NCBI GenBank assembly: GCA_947039985.1
Contig: CAMRAP010000066.1
Location: forward strand, 1 to 8,657
Reading direction: 5' to 3'
Source of the DNA: an uncultured Odoribacter sp.
GTDB lineage: Bacteria > Bacteroidota > Bacteroidia > Bacteroidales > Marinifilaceae
Length of the DNA: 8,657 nt
Positions 1 through 6,652 of this stretch are shown piece after piece. The position numbers and the translations under genes are program-made. Position 1 is the stretch's first letter. Each line of letters begins with the position of its first letter. The notes under the pieces are model-generated. The model worked only from the letters and a program-made list of their open reading frames with translations. It searched no databases and was not told where the DNA came from.

Positions 1-962
1 TCTTTACCAAAGGAACGACGGAAAGTATCAACTTAGTTGCTTACAGTTTTGGAGAGCGATTTATTCAAGAAGGAGATGAGATCGTAGTGACAGAGATGGA
101 GCATCATGCTAATATTGTTCCTTGGCAAATGTTATGCGAGCGCAAGGGAGCGGTGTTAAAAGTTATTCCTTTTTTGGACAATGGAGAGCTAGATTTATCC
201 CGTTTGGATGATTTATTGACAGAGCGGGTAAAATTAGTTACTCTGGTATATGTATCTAATGTACTTGGAACGGTTAATCCTGTTAAAACGATTATTGAAC
301 GAGCGCATGCTGTAGGAGCGAAGGTTTTAGTTGATGCGGCACAAGCTATACAGCATTTGGCTATTGATGTGCAGGAGTTGGATTGTGATTTCTTAGCTTT
401 TTCAGGACATAAAATATATGGACCAACTGGAATTGGTGTACTTTATGGCAAAGAGGCCTTGCTAAATGAGATGCCGCCTTGGCAAGGTGGGGGGGAAATG
501 ATTCAAGAGGTGCGATTTGAAAAGACGACTTATAATGAACTTCCTTTTAAATTTGAAGCTGGAACGCCTGACTTTATAGGTATTATTGGTTTGGGAGAAG
601 CTATAAAGTATGTACAAGGAATAGGTATGGAAGAGATGGCTGTCTATGAGCATCAAGTATTGACGTATGCTATGCAGCAGATGTCTCAAATCCCTGGAAT
701 CCGTTTTTTCGGAGAGGCTGCGCATAAATCATCCGTGATTTGTTTTGCTTTGGGAGATGCTCATCATTCCGATATTGGCATATTACTAGATAAATTAGGT
801 ATTGCTGTTCGTACAGGACAATTATGTGCAGAACCAGTCATGCAACATTATGGTGTAACAGGTATGGTGCGTGCCTCTTTGGGTATGTATAATACGCAAG
901 CAGAAGTAGATGTTTTTTGTGAAGGACTACGAAAGATAGGGAAAATGCTTCATATTGATTAA
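1..962 (+). CDS. sufS: SufS-type cysteine desulfurase, 5' end outside the window
   Basis: PLP-dependent group II cysteine desulfurase that removes sulfur from L-cysteine as a persulfide for SUF Fe-S cluster assembly in the cytoplasm. The open frame begins at base 3 (FTKGTTESINLV) with no start codon that fits the family; the GTG at 87 is internal. About 319 residues are visible, so roughly 85-90 N-terminal residues are missing compared with the usual ~405. Visible motifs are EMEHHANIVPW (the His that stacks on PLP), VDAAQ (Asp contacting the PLP pyridine nitrogen), SGHKIYGPTG (Schiff-base Lys) and RTGQLCAEPVM (catalytic Cys on the active-site loop). The loop has QL where E. coli SufS has HH. 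The sufE gene follows after 11 nt, which supports SufS rather than a NifS/IscS or CsdA assignment. sufB, sufC and sufD are expected upstream, outside the window. Confidence 0.95.
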   Translation, partial: FTKGTTESINLVAYSFGERFIQEGDEIVVTEMEHHANIVPWQMLCERKGAVLKVIPFLDNGELDLSRLDDLLTERVKLVTLVYVSNVLGTVNPVKTIIERAHAVGAKVLVDAAQAIQHLAIDVQELDCDFLAFSGHKIYGPTGIGVLYGKEALLNEMPPWQGGGEMIQEVRFEKTTYNELPFKFEAGTPDFIGIIGLGEAIKYVQGIGMEEMAVYEHQVLTYAMQQMSQIPGIRFFGEAAHKSSVICFALGDAHHSDIGILLDKLGIAVRTGQLCAEPVMQHYGVTGMVRASLGMYNTQAEVDVFCEGLRKIGKMLHID

Positions 963-973
963 AAAATAGAAGA

Positions 974-1402
974 ATGAAAACAATAGAAGAGATAGAAGAA
1001 GAAATTATAGGTGAATTTGAGATCTTTGATGATTGGATGGATAAATATGCTTATCTCATTGAATTAGGTGCTAATTTAGAGGGTGTTGCAGAGGAGTATA
1101 AAACAGAAGATCATCTAATTAAGGGGTGTCAATCGAAAGTCTGGTTTCACGCAGAACTTAAAGAGGGGCGATTGTATTTTACGGCAGATAGTGATGCAAT
1201 CATTACGAAAGGGATAGCCGGTTTATTGATTCGTGTTTTCTCTGCTCAGTTGCCAACTGATATCGTTAAAAGTGAGATGCGCTTTATTGATTCGATCGGT
1301 TTAACTCAGCACCTTTCTCCAACTCGTTCCAATGGCTTACTTTCTATGGTAAAACAGATTAAAATGTATGCTATTGCTGCTGAGACACAAACAAACAAAT
1401 AA
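974..1402 (+). CDS. sufE: SufE cysteine desulfuration protein
   Basis: Sulfur-acceptor partner of SufS. It takes the persulfide from the SufS active-site cysteine and passes it to the SufBCD scaffold. The 142-aa length matches the family (about 140). The signature IKGCQSKVW places the acceptor cysteine at residue 52, equivalent to Cys51 of E. coli SufE, and the surrounding loop is intact. The N-terminus (MKTIEEIEEEII) is strongly acidic. The ATG at 974 lies 11 nt after the sufS stop in an A-rich leader typical of Bacteroidota, with no good Shine-Dalgarno sequence, so the two genes are almost certainly co-transcribed. The pairing with sufS makes SufE more likely than the related CsdE. Confidence 0.95.
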   Translation: MKTIEEIEEEIIGEFEIFDDWMDKYAYLIELGANLEGVAEEYKTEDHLIKGCQSKVWFHAELKEGRLYFTADSDAIITKGIAGLLIRVFSAQLPTDIVKSEMRFIDSIGLTQHLSPTRSNGLLSMVKQIKMYAIAAETQTNK

Positions 1403-1423
1403 CTAACTTTAAAAATATAAGCG

Positions 1424-1738
1424 ATGTCTACGAATATAACAAAGGAGATGATAATAGAGAAGCTGGAAACAGTTTTTGACCCAGAAATACCCGTGAATAT
1501 TTGGGATCTAGGACTTATATATGAGATTGAATTTCCAAAACCTGTGGAAGTTATTATTCATATGACTTTAACTGCTCCCGGTTGTCCAATTGCTGATGAA
1601 ATTGTACAAGAAGTGCATGATGTAGTGATGACCGTTGAGGGGGTAGAATCGGCCACTGTTAATTTAGTCTTTGAGCCTACTTGGACGCCCGATAAGATGA
1701 GTGAGGTTGCGAGGCTTGAGTTAGGTTACGATATATAG
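1424..1738 (+). CDS. sufT: SufT-like MIP18/DUF59 family Fe-S assembly factor
   Basis: Small (104 aa) MIP18/DUF59 family protein. Relatives (SufT, PaaD, eukaryotic MIP18/CIA2) act in Fe-S cluster maturation or transfer to client enzymes. The visible family signatures are DPEIPVNIWDLGLIY (residues 19-33), LTAPGCPIADE with the conserved cysteine at residue 54, and a C-terminal FEPTWTPDKMSEVARLELG segment. It is the single-domain form, without the extra N-terminal region of some SufT proteins. It starts 21 nt after sufE and is followed by a terminator, so it is the last gene of the SUF operon. The context argues for SufT and against PaaD, since no phenylacetate genes are nearby. The symbol rests on family and context; its direct clients cannot be read from sequence. 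Confidence 0.88.
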   Translation: MSTNITKEMIIEKLETVFDPEIPVNIWDLGLIYEIEFPKPVEVIIHMTLTAPGCPIADEIVQEVHDVVMTVEGVESATVNLVFEPTWTPDKMSEVARLELGYDI

Positions 1739-1748
1739 TTTTAAAGCA

Positions 1749-1782
1749 CACAATAATTAACTTAATTATTGTGCGATTTTTG
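1749..1782 (+). terminator. Rho-independent terminator of the SUF operon
   Basis: The arms at 1749-1760 (CACAATAATTAA) and 1762-1773 are exact reverse complements; opening the two innermost pairs leaves a 10-bp stem and a 5-nt loop. CGATTTTTG follows directly. The stem is AT-rich and therefore weaker than textbook examples, but it sits 10 nt after the sufT stop, where a terminator is expected. Confidence 0.65.
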
Positions 1783-1847
1783 TTACTGTTGCTAGTTTTT
1801 CTAGGAGCAGTATATTTTTTATGCTTTCCCTTTATGGTGTATTGCAT

Positions 1848-1870
1848 ATATTAGTAATTTTAACTAATAT
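1848..1870. repeat. Short inverted repeat, possible operator or hairpin
   Basis: ATATTAGT (1848-1855) and ACTAATAT (1863-1870) are exact reverse complements separated by 7 nt. No T-tract follows, so it does not look like a terminator. A regulator site or a small RNA hairpin is possible, but such repeats also arise by chance in sequence this AT-rich. Confidence 0.3.
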
Positions 1871-2064
1871 TGCGTAATATTATACAGCCTTTTAAAAGGT
1901 CAGTTGTATTGGATGTATTTGTGTATGTTCTTGTAAATCTGCGTGTTTTAAAAATAGAATAATTAATGACTAGACCAATCTATTAGCAATCTCTATGAAA
2001 GGAATGAGTAGGGGAGGGGTGGTGATTTTAATATATTTATAGAAGTAACTTAAAAAATGATAAT

Positions 2065-3858
2065 ATGAAGAAATTTTTCACTATTTTAATCGCATCTATT
2101 GCGTGTGTATTGTATTTAGCATCATGTATTGATAATGCATATGATTTAGACAAAGATATTAATCAAGAGATTAATGTAGGAGGTGATTATTTATCACTGC
2201 CTATTGGAACGACAGATTCAATATTTTTATCGGAATTATTTGATTTTGAGGAAGATGATGAATTTATTCAGGCTTTAGAGAATGGGGATTATTCTATCCT
2301 TTATAAGGATAGTGTTGACATTAAAGGCATCAAAATAGATCCTGTCAGTATAGGAAAAATTGCTCCTTCTATTCCTGCAATAGATATACCACGTCCTAAT
2401 ATTCCTAGTTTTAATTCAGATAGAGAATTAGAACAGACGAAGTTTGCTGTTAAATTTAAAATACCTGAAGGAGAGGGTGGTCTATCTGCGAAAATAGAGA
2501 TTAATGAAGAAATACCATCTGAAATAGAAAAATTAATTTCTGTCGATATGGGTGGAGAGTCAGGGGTTGCTTTGGAAGTTTCTATTAATTTTACTTTGCC
2601 TAGAGGTTTTGGTGAAGTGATATTGGATACATTTACGGTTGATTTTCCAAATATATTTAAGTTCAAAGAAGACCTTGAAAAAGCAGGTGATAATAGGATA
2701 AAGTTTGTTGCTAATGATACTCTTAAAGGTGTTAGTGGAATATTTACCTTTGAAAAAACATTCTATGTAACCTCTTTAGAACTTGGGGAGGAAAATTTGA
2801 ATGTTGTAGATGGAGAAGATGGGAAGAAATATTTCAAATTAGGGGATAATATTAATATAACAGGTGGCATTATAGTGCCTGTGGATATGGTATTGCCACC
2901 ACAGTTAGATAAAATTACCTGCACTCCTGCTGTTATCTTGAATACAATGGATTTTTCAAAGGTGACAGGTGTTTTTAATCCTGACATTGAGCCGATCAAT
3001 GAAGCATTTGTGTTTGATGGACTTCCTGACTTCTTGCAGGGTGATGACGTAAAACTTGATTTTGTTAATCCTGTTATTAAATTTAAAGTGAGTAATACAT
3101 TGGATATTCCGATGATTGCTAATGCTGTTATAGCTCCTATGATTGGAGGTATATCGAAAGAAGGTGTGGCAGTAGCCTTAAATGTCGTTGGAACTGAAGA
3201 TCCGAATATGCCTGCTTTAAGTAAGTTTTGGCTGTCAGAGATAACTACTGGTATGCCAGAATCTTGGATATATGTAGATGCTAAGGTAGGATCTTTGCTT
3301 GAAAAGATTCCAGATTCATTAAGTATAAAGATTGGTGTAGAAACTGCTAAAGATAAAAGATCTCATTCAATAGATTTAACTGAAACCTATGATTTAAACG
3401 TAAACTATGCAGTAGATGTTCCTTTAGCTTTAGGTGATGAATTTAAAATTAATTACTCAGATACGATTAAAGATATTGGGGAAGATCTTGAAGATGTAAT
3501 AGATAAGATCGAATCATTATCCTTGGATATTGAGGCCACAAATAGTGTGCCATTAAATATGTCGATAGATTTTATTCCTAAAGATAAAGAATTTGGTGGA
3601 GTAGATGGAATTAAAGTAGAGGTGACAGGGGCAATATTAGCAGGAATCAATAAAGAAACAGCATCAAAATTAACTGTTAAGTTGACAGAGACAAAAGCAG
3701 GTGCATTAGCTAAACTGTATCATTTTCTTCTTGTTATTAAAGCAGATACTTCCAAAGATCAGCCAGTAGCAGGTGTGAGTTTGAATGAGAATCAATACAT
3801 AAAATTGGCATTAAAGGCAAGAATTGAAGGAGGAATAACGATTGATTTGGATGAATAG
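2065..3858 (+). CDS. Large Bacteroidales envelope lipoprotein of unknown function
   Basis: A 597-aa predicted lipoprotein. Residues 1-21 form a type II signal peptide: MKK, a hydrophobic core, then LASC with the lipidated cysteine at residue 21. The mature N-terminus (IDNAYDLDKDI) is acid-rich, as in many Bacteroidales lipoproteins, but does not clearly match a known surface-export signal. The rest has alternating hydrophobic and polar residues suggesting mostly beta structure, with no catalytic motif that I recognise. A characteristic stretch is residues 299-344, including VTGVFNPDIEP, GLPDFLQGDDVKLDFVNP and VSNTLDIP, a pattern I associate with uncharacterised Bacteroidales lipoproteins. A second such block (NYAVDVPLALGDEFKINYSD, then NSVPLNMSIDF) spans about 447-503. 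The neighbouring DUF5723/SPOR gene on the same strand, 142 nt on, suggests a shared envelope role. The function is not known to me. Confidence 0.85.
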   Translation: MKKFFTILIASIACVLYLASCIDNAYDLDKDINQEINVGGDYLSLPIGTTDSIFLSELFDFEEDDEFIQALENGDYSILYKDSVDIKGIKIDPVSIGKIAPSIPAIDIPRPNIPSFNSDRELEQTKFAVKFKIPEGEGGLSAKIEINEEIPSEIEKLISVDMGGESGVALEVSINFTLPRGFGEVILDTFTVDFPNIFKFKEDLEKAGDNRIKFVANDTLKGVSGIFTFEKTFYVTSLELGEENLNVVDGEDGKKYFKLGDNINITGGIIVPVDMVLPPQLDKITCTPAVILNTMDFSKVTGVFNPDIEPINEAFVFDGLPDFLQGDDVKLDFVNPVIKFKVSNTLDIPMIANAVIAPMIGGISKEGVAVALNVVGTEDPNMPALSKFWLSEITTGMPESWIYVDAKVGSLLEKIPDSLSIKIGVETAKDKRSHSIDLTETYDLNVNYAVDVPLALGDEFKINYSDTIKDIGEDLEDVIDKIESLSLDIEATNSVPLNMSIDFIPKDKEFGGVDGIKVEVTGAILAGINKETASKLTVKLTETKAGALAKLYHFLLVIKADTSKDQPVAGVSLNENQYIKLALKARIEGGITIDLDE

Positions 3859-4000
3859 AAGATGGTACATTAATCTACAATGGAGAGTTTTATTCTATTA
3901 TTAAATTGAGCAGATATGAAACCCAATGGAGCGTATTCATTAAAGAGGATGGCTTTTACTTTAGGTTACATACGACAACTAAAAAACAAATTATAAGCGT
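3859..4000 (+). promoter_or_regulatory. Leader between the lipoprotein and SPOR-barrel genes, possible internal promoter
   Basis: No terminator hairpin follows the lipoprotein stop, so read-through into the next gene is plausible. TACTTTAG at 3957-3964 matches TAnnTTTG at all but one position and lies 36 nt before the downstream ATG, but the -33 region is unconvincing. CAATGGAG occurs twice, at 3878-3885 and 3924-3931, as a short direct repeat. A 26-codon ATG frame (3916-3996) ends 4 nt before the next start. Confidence 0.25.
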
Positions 4001-5818
4001 ATGAAAAATATGAAATTAAAAATATTAGTAGCACTTTTTTTGACGATGATGGCATTTGCTTCGTCAGCACAAATCCTTAAATCGGTCTATTTTGTTGATG
4101 GTGTTCCGACAAGGCATCAATTGAACCCTGCTTTTGCACCTCGATCGGGGTATATTGGTATTCCAGCATTGGGTAATTTTGGATTGTCTGTCAATAGTAA
4201 TGTAGGACTTGGTACATTCTTGTATCCCAATAAAGATAATGAATTTAATTCATTCTTACATAAAGATGTCAGTAGCAGTGATTTTTTAGACAAACTCAAT
4301 AGGAATAATGTTCTTGATGCCAATTTAAATTTGAATATTATCCAATTTGGATTTCACGCTGGAAAGAATAGTTTTACTTCGTTTGATATCAATGTAAAAT
4401 CGAATACTTATACCACCTTACCAAAAGAACTTTTTTCTTTTCTAAAAACGGGTATGTCTAATCCAACAGGAAACTATTATGATTTTTCAGATGTAGGTGT
4501 CAATACACAGAATTATATTGATGTTGCTTTGGGGCATTCTCGTCAGATCAATAAAAAGTTAAGAGTAGGTATTAAGCTTAAGGCTTTATTGGGTGTAGTC
4601 AATGCTTATACTCATTTTGATCATCTAAATGTGACTATGTCACAAGACGAGTGGATTATTCGTGGAAAAGGTGAGTTAATCTCTTCTGGTTTGAAATTTG
4701 AAACAGAAGAGAAAGTAAATGATAAAGGTGAAACTGTTTCAGAAGTTACAGGAGCTGAGATGGGAGATATTGGACTCAATGGGCTTGGATTTGCTTTTGA
4801 TGCTGGTGCAACTTATAAGTTGAAAGATAATTTAGAGTTGTCTTTAGCTGTCTTAGATCTTGGTTATATGAATTGGGATAAAAGTGTAAAAGGGTATATG
4901 GATGGCGAGCCAATTCGATTTAGTGGTTTTGATGATCTGAGCATAAGTGATGATGAGAAGGATAAGGATAATTCGTTTGACGACCAGATGGATGATTTAA
5001 CGGATGATGTTGAGGCTCTATTCACATTTTATGAGATGAAAGATGTTGGGAATATAAAAAATAGGCAAACAACAAATCCAACGCTTAATGTTGGTGCAGA
5101 ATATTCTCTATTCAATGATAAATTTTCTGTCGGTTTATTATCATCGACACTGTTTCGTAAAAAGTTTACTATTTCGGATGCGATGCTATCTGCTAATTAC
5201 TCTCCTGCAAAATGGTTTGCTTTAACAGCTCATACTTCAATTTCTAATATCGGTTGGACCTGGGGAGGATTATTAAATCTTAGTCCTAGAGTATTTAATT
5301 TCTTTGTAGGAGCTACAGTTGTATCCTCTAAATTGTCGCCTCAGTATATTCCTGTAAATGAGGCAATTCTAAATGTGAACTTTGGTTTTAATGTACTGTT
5401 TGGGCATAAAGACAAGAGAAAAAAGAAAGCAGCTGAAGAAGAAATTGTTTATACAGTCGTTGCTCCTGTTGTAAAAGATACGGTACAAAAGGATACAGTA
5501 GTAGAGCCTGTGACTACAGTAGATCCAGTTGCTCCAATAAAGCAAGAAGAGGTAAAAGAGATTGATAGCGATACATTGAGTAATAGTTATTATGTGATTG
5601 TGGGTAGTTTTAAAAGCAAGGGAAAAGCTGAGGAACTACAAAAGAAGTTGGATGTCATGGGATTTAAAGAGAGTGTCATTTTGGTAAATGAACTTGGAAT
5701 GTATAGAGTTAGTGCAAATTCTTATAGCACACACTCTGCTTGTTGGGAAGAAGTTTTTGAAATGCGTAAAAAATTCCCGCAATTTATTAAAGCTTGGGGC
5801 TTGTTAGCCGAGGCGTAA
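4001..5818 (+). CDS. DUF5723-type outer-membrane protein with C-terminal SPOR domain
   Basis: A 605-aa exported protein. Residues 1-23 are a type I signal peptide, with probable cleavage in ASSA|QILK. Residues 24 to about 468 fit DUF5723, a Bacteroidota family predicted to form an outer-membrane beta-barrel: an N-terminal VDGVPTRHQLNPAFAPRSGYI motif, many alternating strands, and a final strand-like run before a basic stretch (KDKRKKK). Residues 311-338 carry 14 Asp/Glu in 28 positions, probably a loop. A Val/Pro/Thr-rich linker (about 480-525) leads to a SPOR domain at about 528-603 (YYVIVGSFKSKGKAEELQKKL onward). SPOR domains are known to bind peptidoglycan glycans lacking stem peptides, so the C-terminus is inferred to be periplasmic and to tie the barrel to the cell wall. 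Transport or assembly roles are unknown. ATG 4001 is preferred; the ATG at 4010 would also leave a signal peptide. Confidence 0.85.
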   Translation: MKNMKLKILVALFLTMMAFASSAQILKSVYFVDGVPTRHQLNPAFAPRSGYIGIPALGNFGLSVNSNVGLGTFLYPNKDNEFNSFLHKDVSSSDFLDKLNRNNVLDANLNLNIIQFGFHAGKNSFTSFDINVKSNTYTTLPKELFSFLKTGMSNPTGNYYDFSDVGVNTQNYIDVALGHSRQINKKLRVGIKLKALLGVVNAYTHFDHLNVTMSQDEWIIRGKGELISSGLKFETEEKVNDKGETVSEVTGAEMGDIGLNGLGFAFDAGATYKLKDNLELSLAVLDLGYMNWDKSVKGYMDGEPIRFSGFDDLSISDDEKDKDNSFDDQMDDLTDDVEALFTFYEMKDVGNIKNRQTTNPTLNVGAEYSLFNDKFSVGLLSSTLFRKKFTISDAMLSANYSPAKWFALTAHTSISNIGWTWGGLLNLSPRVFNFFVGATVVSSKLSPQYIPVNEAILNVNFGFNVLFGHKDKRKKKAAEEEIVYTVVAPVVKDTVQKDTVVEPVTTVDPVAPIKQEEVKEIDSDTLSNSYYVIVGSFKSKGKAEELQKKLDVMGFKESVILVNELGMYRVSANSYSTHSACWEEVFEMRKKFPQFIKAWGLLAEA

Positions 5819-5834
5819 TCTACGTTTAAATAAG

Positions 5835-5861
5835 GTTTGTTTGTTTGTTTGTTTGTTTGTT
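5835..5861. repeat. Tetranucleotide repeat (GTTT)6 plus partial unit
   Basis: Six exact GTTT units at 5835-5858 are followed by GTT. The tract lies between the stop of the SPOR-barrel gene and its terminator, and its last bases form the outer end of the terminator stem. On the other strand it is (AAAC)n, in the 3' untranslated region of the flavoprotein gene. Such tracts change length by slippage; no coding frame runs through it. Confidence 0.9.
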
Positions 5862-5906
5862 GTCTGAAAATATGGAATTATTCAATATTTTCAGACAACA
5901 TTTTTT
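5858..5906 (+). terminator. Strong Rho-independent terminator of the SPOR-barrel gene
   Basis: The arms at 5858-5873 (TGTTGTCTGAAAATAT) and 5885-5900 are a perfect 16-bp inverted repeat, with three further pairs possible inside the loop after one mismatch, followed by six T at 5901-5906. On the minus strand the base after the stem is the (AAAC)n tract rather than a U-tract, so it should work mainly for + strand transcripts. Its T-tract overlaps the stop codon of the convergent flavoprotein gene (5905-5907). Confidence 0.85.
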
Positions 5907-6486
5907 ATTTTCCTTGTTGTATTAATTTTAGTAACCAGGCGAGCTGAGTGCCTAAGTCCTTCATATTACGAAGTCCTTCCGCATCATCATACACTTCTCC
6001 TGGCATCTCTCCAATACCAAAATTCCAATAGGTAGAGCCTGGAACAATCATTCCACTGCCGAGCATAAAGCGATTTAGTTCGTCGAATACGGTCACAGCA
6101 CCGCCACGTCGAACACTAATAACAGCTGCTCCAACTTTGTGGGTAAGGGTGCGACCTTGTCCGATTGTGGTGAGTCCTAAGCGATCCATAAAAGCTTTCA
6201 TTTCTGCACTAACACTTCCGTAATAGGTGGGTGATGCAAATATGATACCATCAGCTTGTTGTGCTTTTAAGATGTATTCGTTCATGCCATCATTTTTAAT
6301 AGCACATTGACCATCTTTTGTAGTGAAACAGCTATAACAGGAGGAGCATCCTCTGAATAGTTTACCTCCTATTTGTACTAACTCTGTTTCAATTCCTGCT
6401 TCACGAATAGGCTTAAATACCTCTTCAATTAATTGCTCGGTATTCCCCCCTTTTCGCGGACTACCATTGAATGCGACAATTTTCAT
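5905..6486 (-). CDS. NAD(P)H-dependent flavodoxin-fold oxidoreductase, iron-sulfur flavoprotein-like
   Basis: A 193-aa protein of the NADPH-dependent FMN reductase/flavodoxin-like family, predicted to be a cytoplasmic FMN-binding electron-transfer enzyme. GSPRKGGNT (residues 8-16) is the FMN phosphate-binding loop, and FASPTYYGSVSAEMKAFMDR (83-102) is the second flavin-binding segment typical of the family. Four cysteines lie at 47, 50, 53 and 61 (C-x2-C-x2-C-x7-C), resembling the compact cysteine motif of the archaeal iron-sulfur flavoprotein Isf, which binds a 4Fe-4S cluster. The last spacing is slightly longer than I recall for Isf, so cluster binding is inferred. The natural donor and acceptor are unknown. 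A perfect -7 box stands 23 nt before the ATG, so it is probably its own transcription unit, divergent from the HydG gene. Confidence 0.88.
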   Translation of the reverse strand: MKIVAFNGSPRKGGNTEQLIEEVFKPIREAGIETELVQIGGKLFRGCSSCYSCFTTKDGQCAIKNDGMNEYILKAQQADGIIFASPTYYGSVSAEMKAFMDRLGLTTIGQGRTLTHKVGAAVISVRRGGAVTVFDELNRFMLGSGMIVPGSTYWNFGIGEMPGEVYDDAEGLRNMKDLGTQLAWLLKLIQQGK

Positions 6487-6509
6487 ATTTTCTATTTTAT
6501 TGTTTTTTA

Positions 6510-6517
6510 CAAAGCTA
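6510..6517 (-). promoter_or_regulatory. Bacteroidota-type -7 box for the flavoprotein gene
   Basis: Read on the minus strand, the bases are TAGCTTTG, a perfect match to the Bacteroidota -7 consensus TAnnTTTG, 23 nt upstream of the ATG at 6486. No clear TTG/TTTG -33 element stands at the expected 19-21 nt spacing. The 166-nt divergent gap must also hold the HydG promoter, for which I see no good match. Confidence 0.55.
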
Positions 6518-6652
6518 AATTTTTTATTCAGTATAAATTTTAGATTCCCGAAAATATTTCCGAATTTTGAATATTATTTAGAGCCTTGAAATGATGGAAT
6601 ATTTTTATGCAATTCTATATTTTAAGCTCTTTGAATTTTCATATATTAGCGA

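Larger units (their letters stand above)
1739..2064. other. 326-nt intergenic region between the SUF operon and the lipoprotein gene
   Basis: No convincing gene lies here. After the SUF terminator the stretch is very AT-rich and holds an 8-bp inverted repeat with a 7-nt loop (1848-1870), a perfect 12-bp palindrome CCTTTTAAAAGG (1888-1899), and a G-rich patch at about 2009-2023 (GGGGAGGGGTGGTG) that stands out from its surroundings. TATATTTA at 2032-2039 matches the Bacteroidota -7 box TAnnTTTG at all but the last base and lies 25 nt before the lipoprotein start, but no clear TTTG -33 element is at the right distance. The lipoprotein promoter must lie somewhere in this region; its exact place is not settled. 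Confidence 0.5.

Noticed and set aside
87..89. GTG as a possible start codon for the desulfurase
   Set aside because: Family homology continues upstream of it to base 3 of the window, so it is an internal Val codon of a gene cut by the window edge.
462..725. 87-codon minus-strand frame opposite sufS
   Set aside because: Lies wholly within conserved sufS coding sequence, and its translation resembles no protein family.
2301..2666. 121-codon open frame on the minus strand inside the lipoprotein gene
   Set aside because: Antisense to a well-supported gene, Ser/Ile/Pro-rich low-quality translation, no family motif and no promoter; a compositional shadow.
5835..5861. The (GTTT)n tract as part of a CRISPR array or coding repeat
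   Set aside because: The units are contiguous 4-mers with no spacers and lie after a stop codon; it is a microsatellite.
6545..6564. TTCCCGAAAATATTTCCGAA in the divergent gap as a Rex, Fnr or CRP operator
   Set aside because: It contains two similar TTCC(C)GAA direct copies but matches none of the operator consensuses I know and is not a clean inverted repeat.
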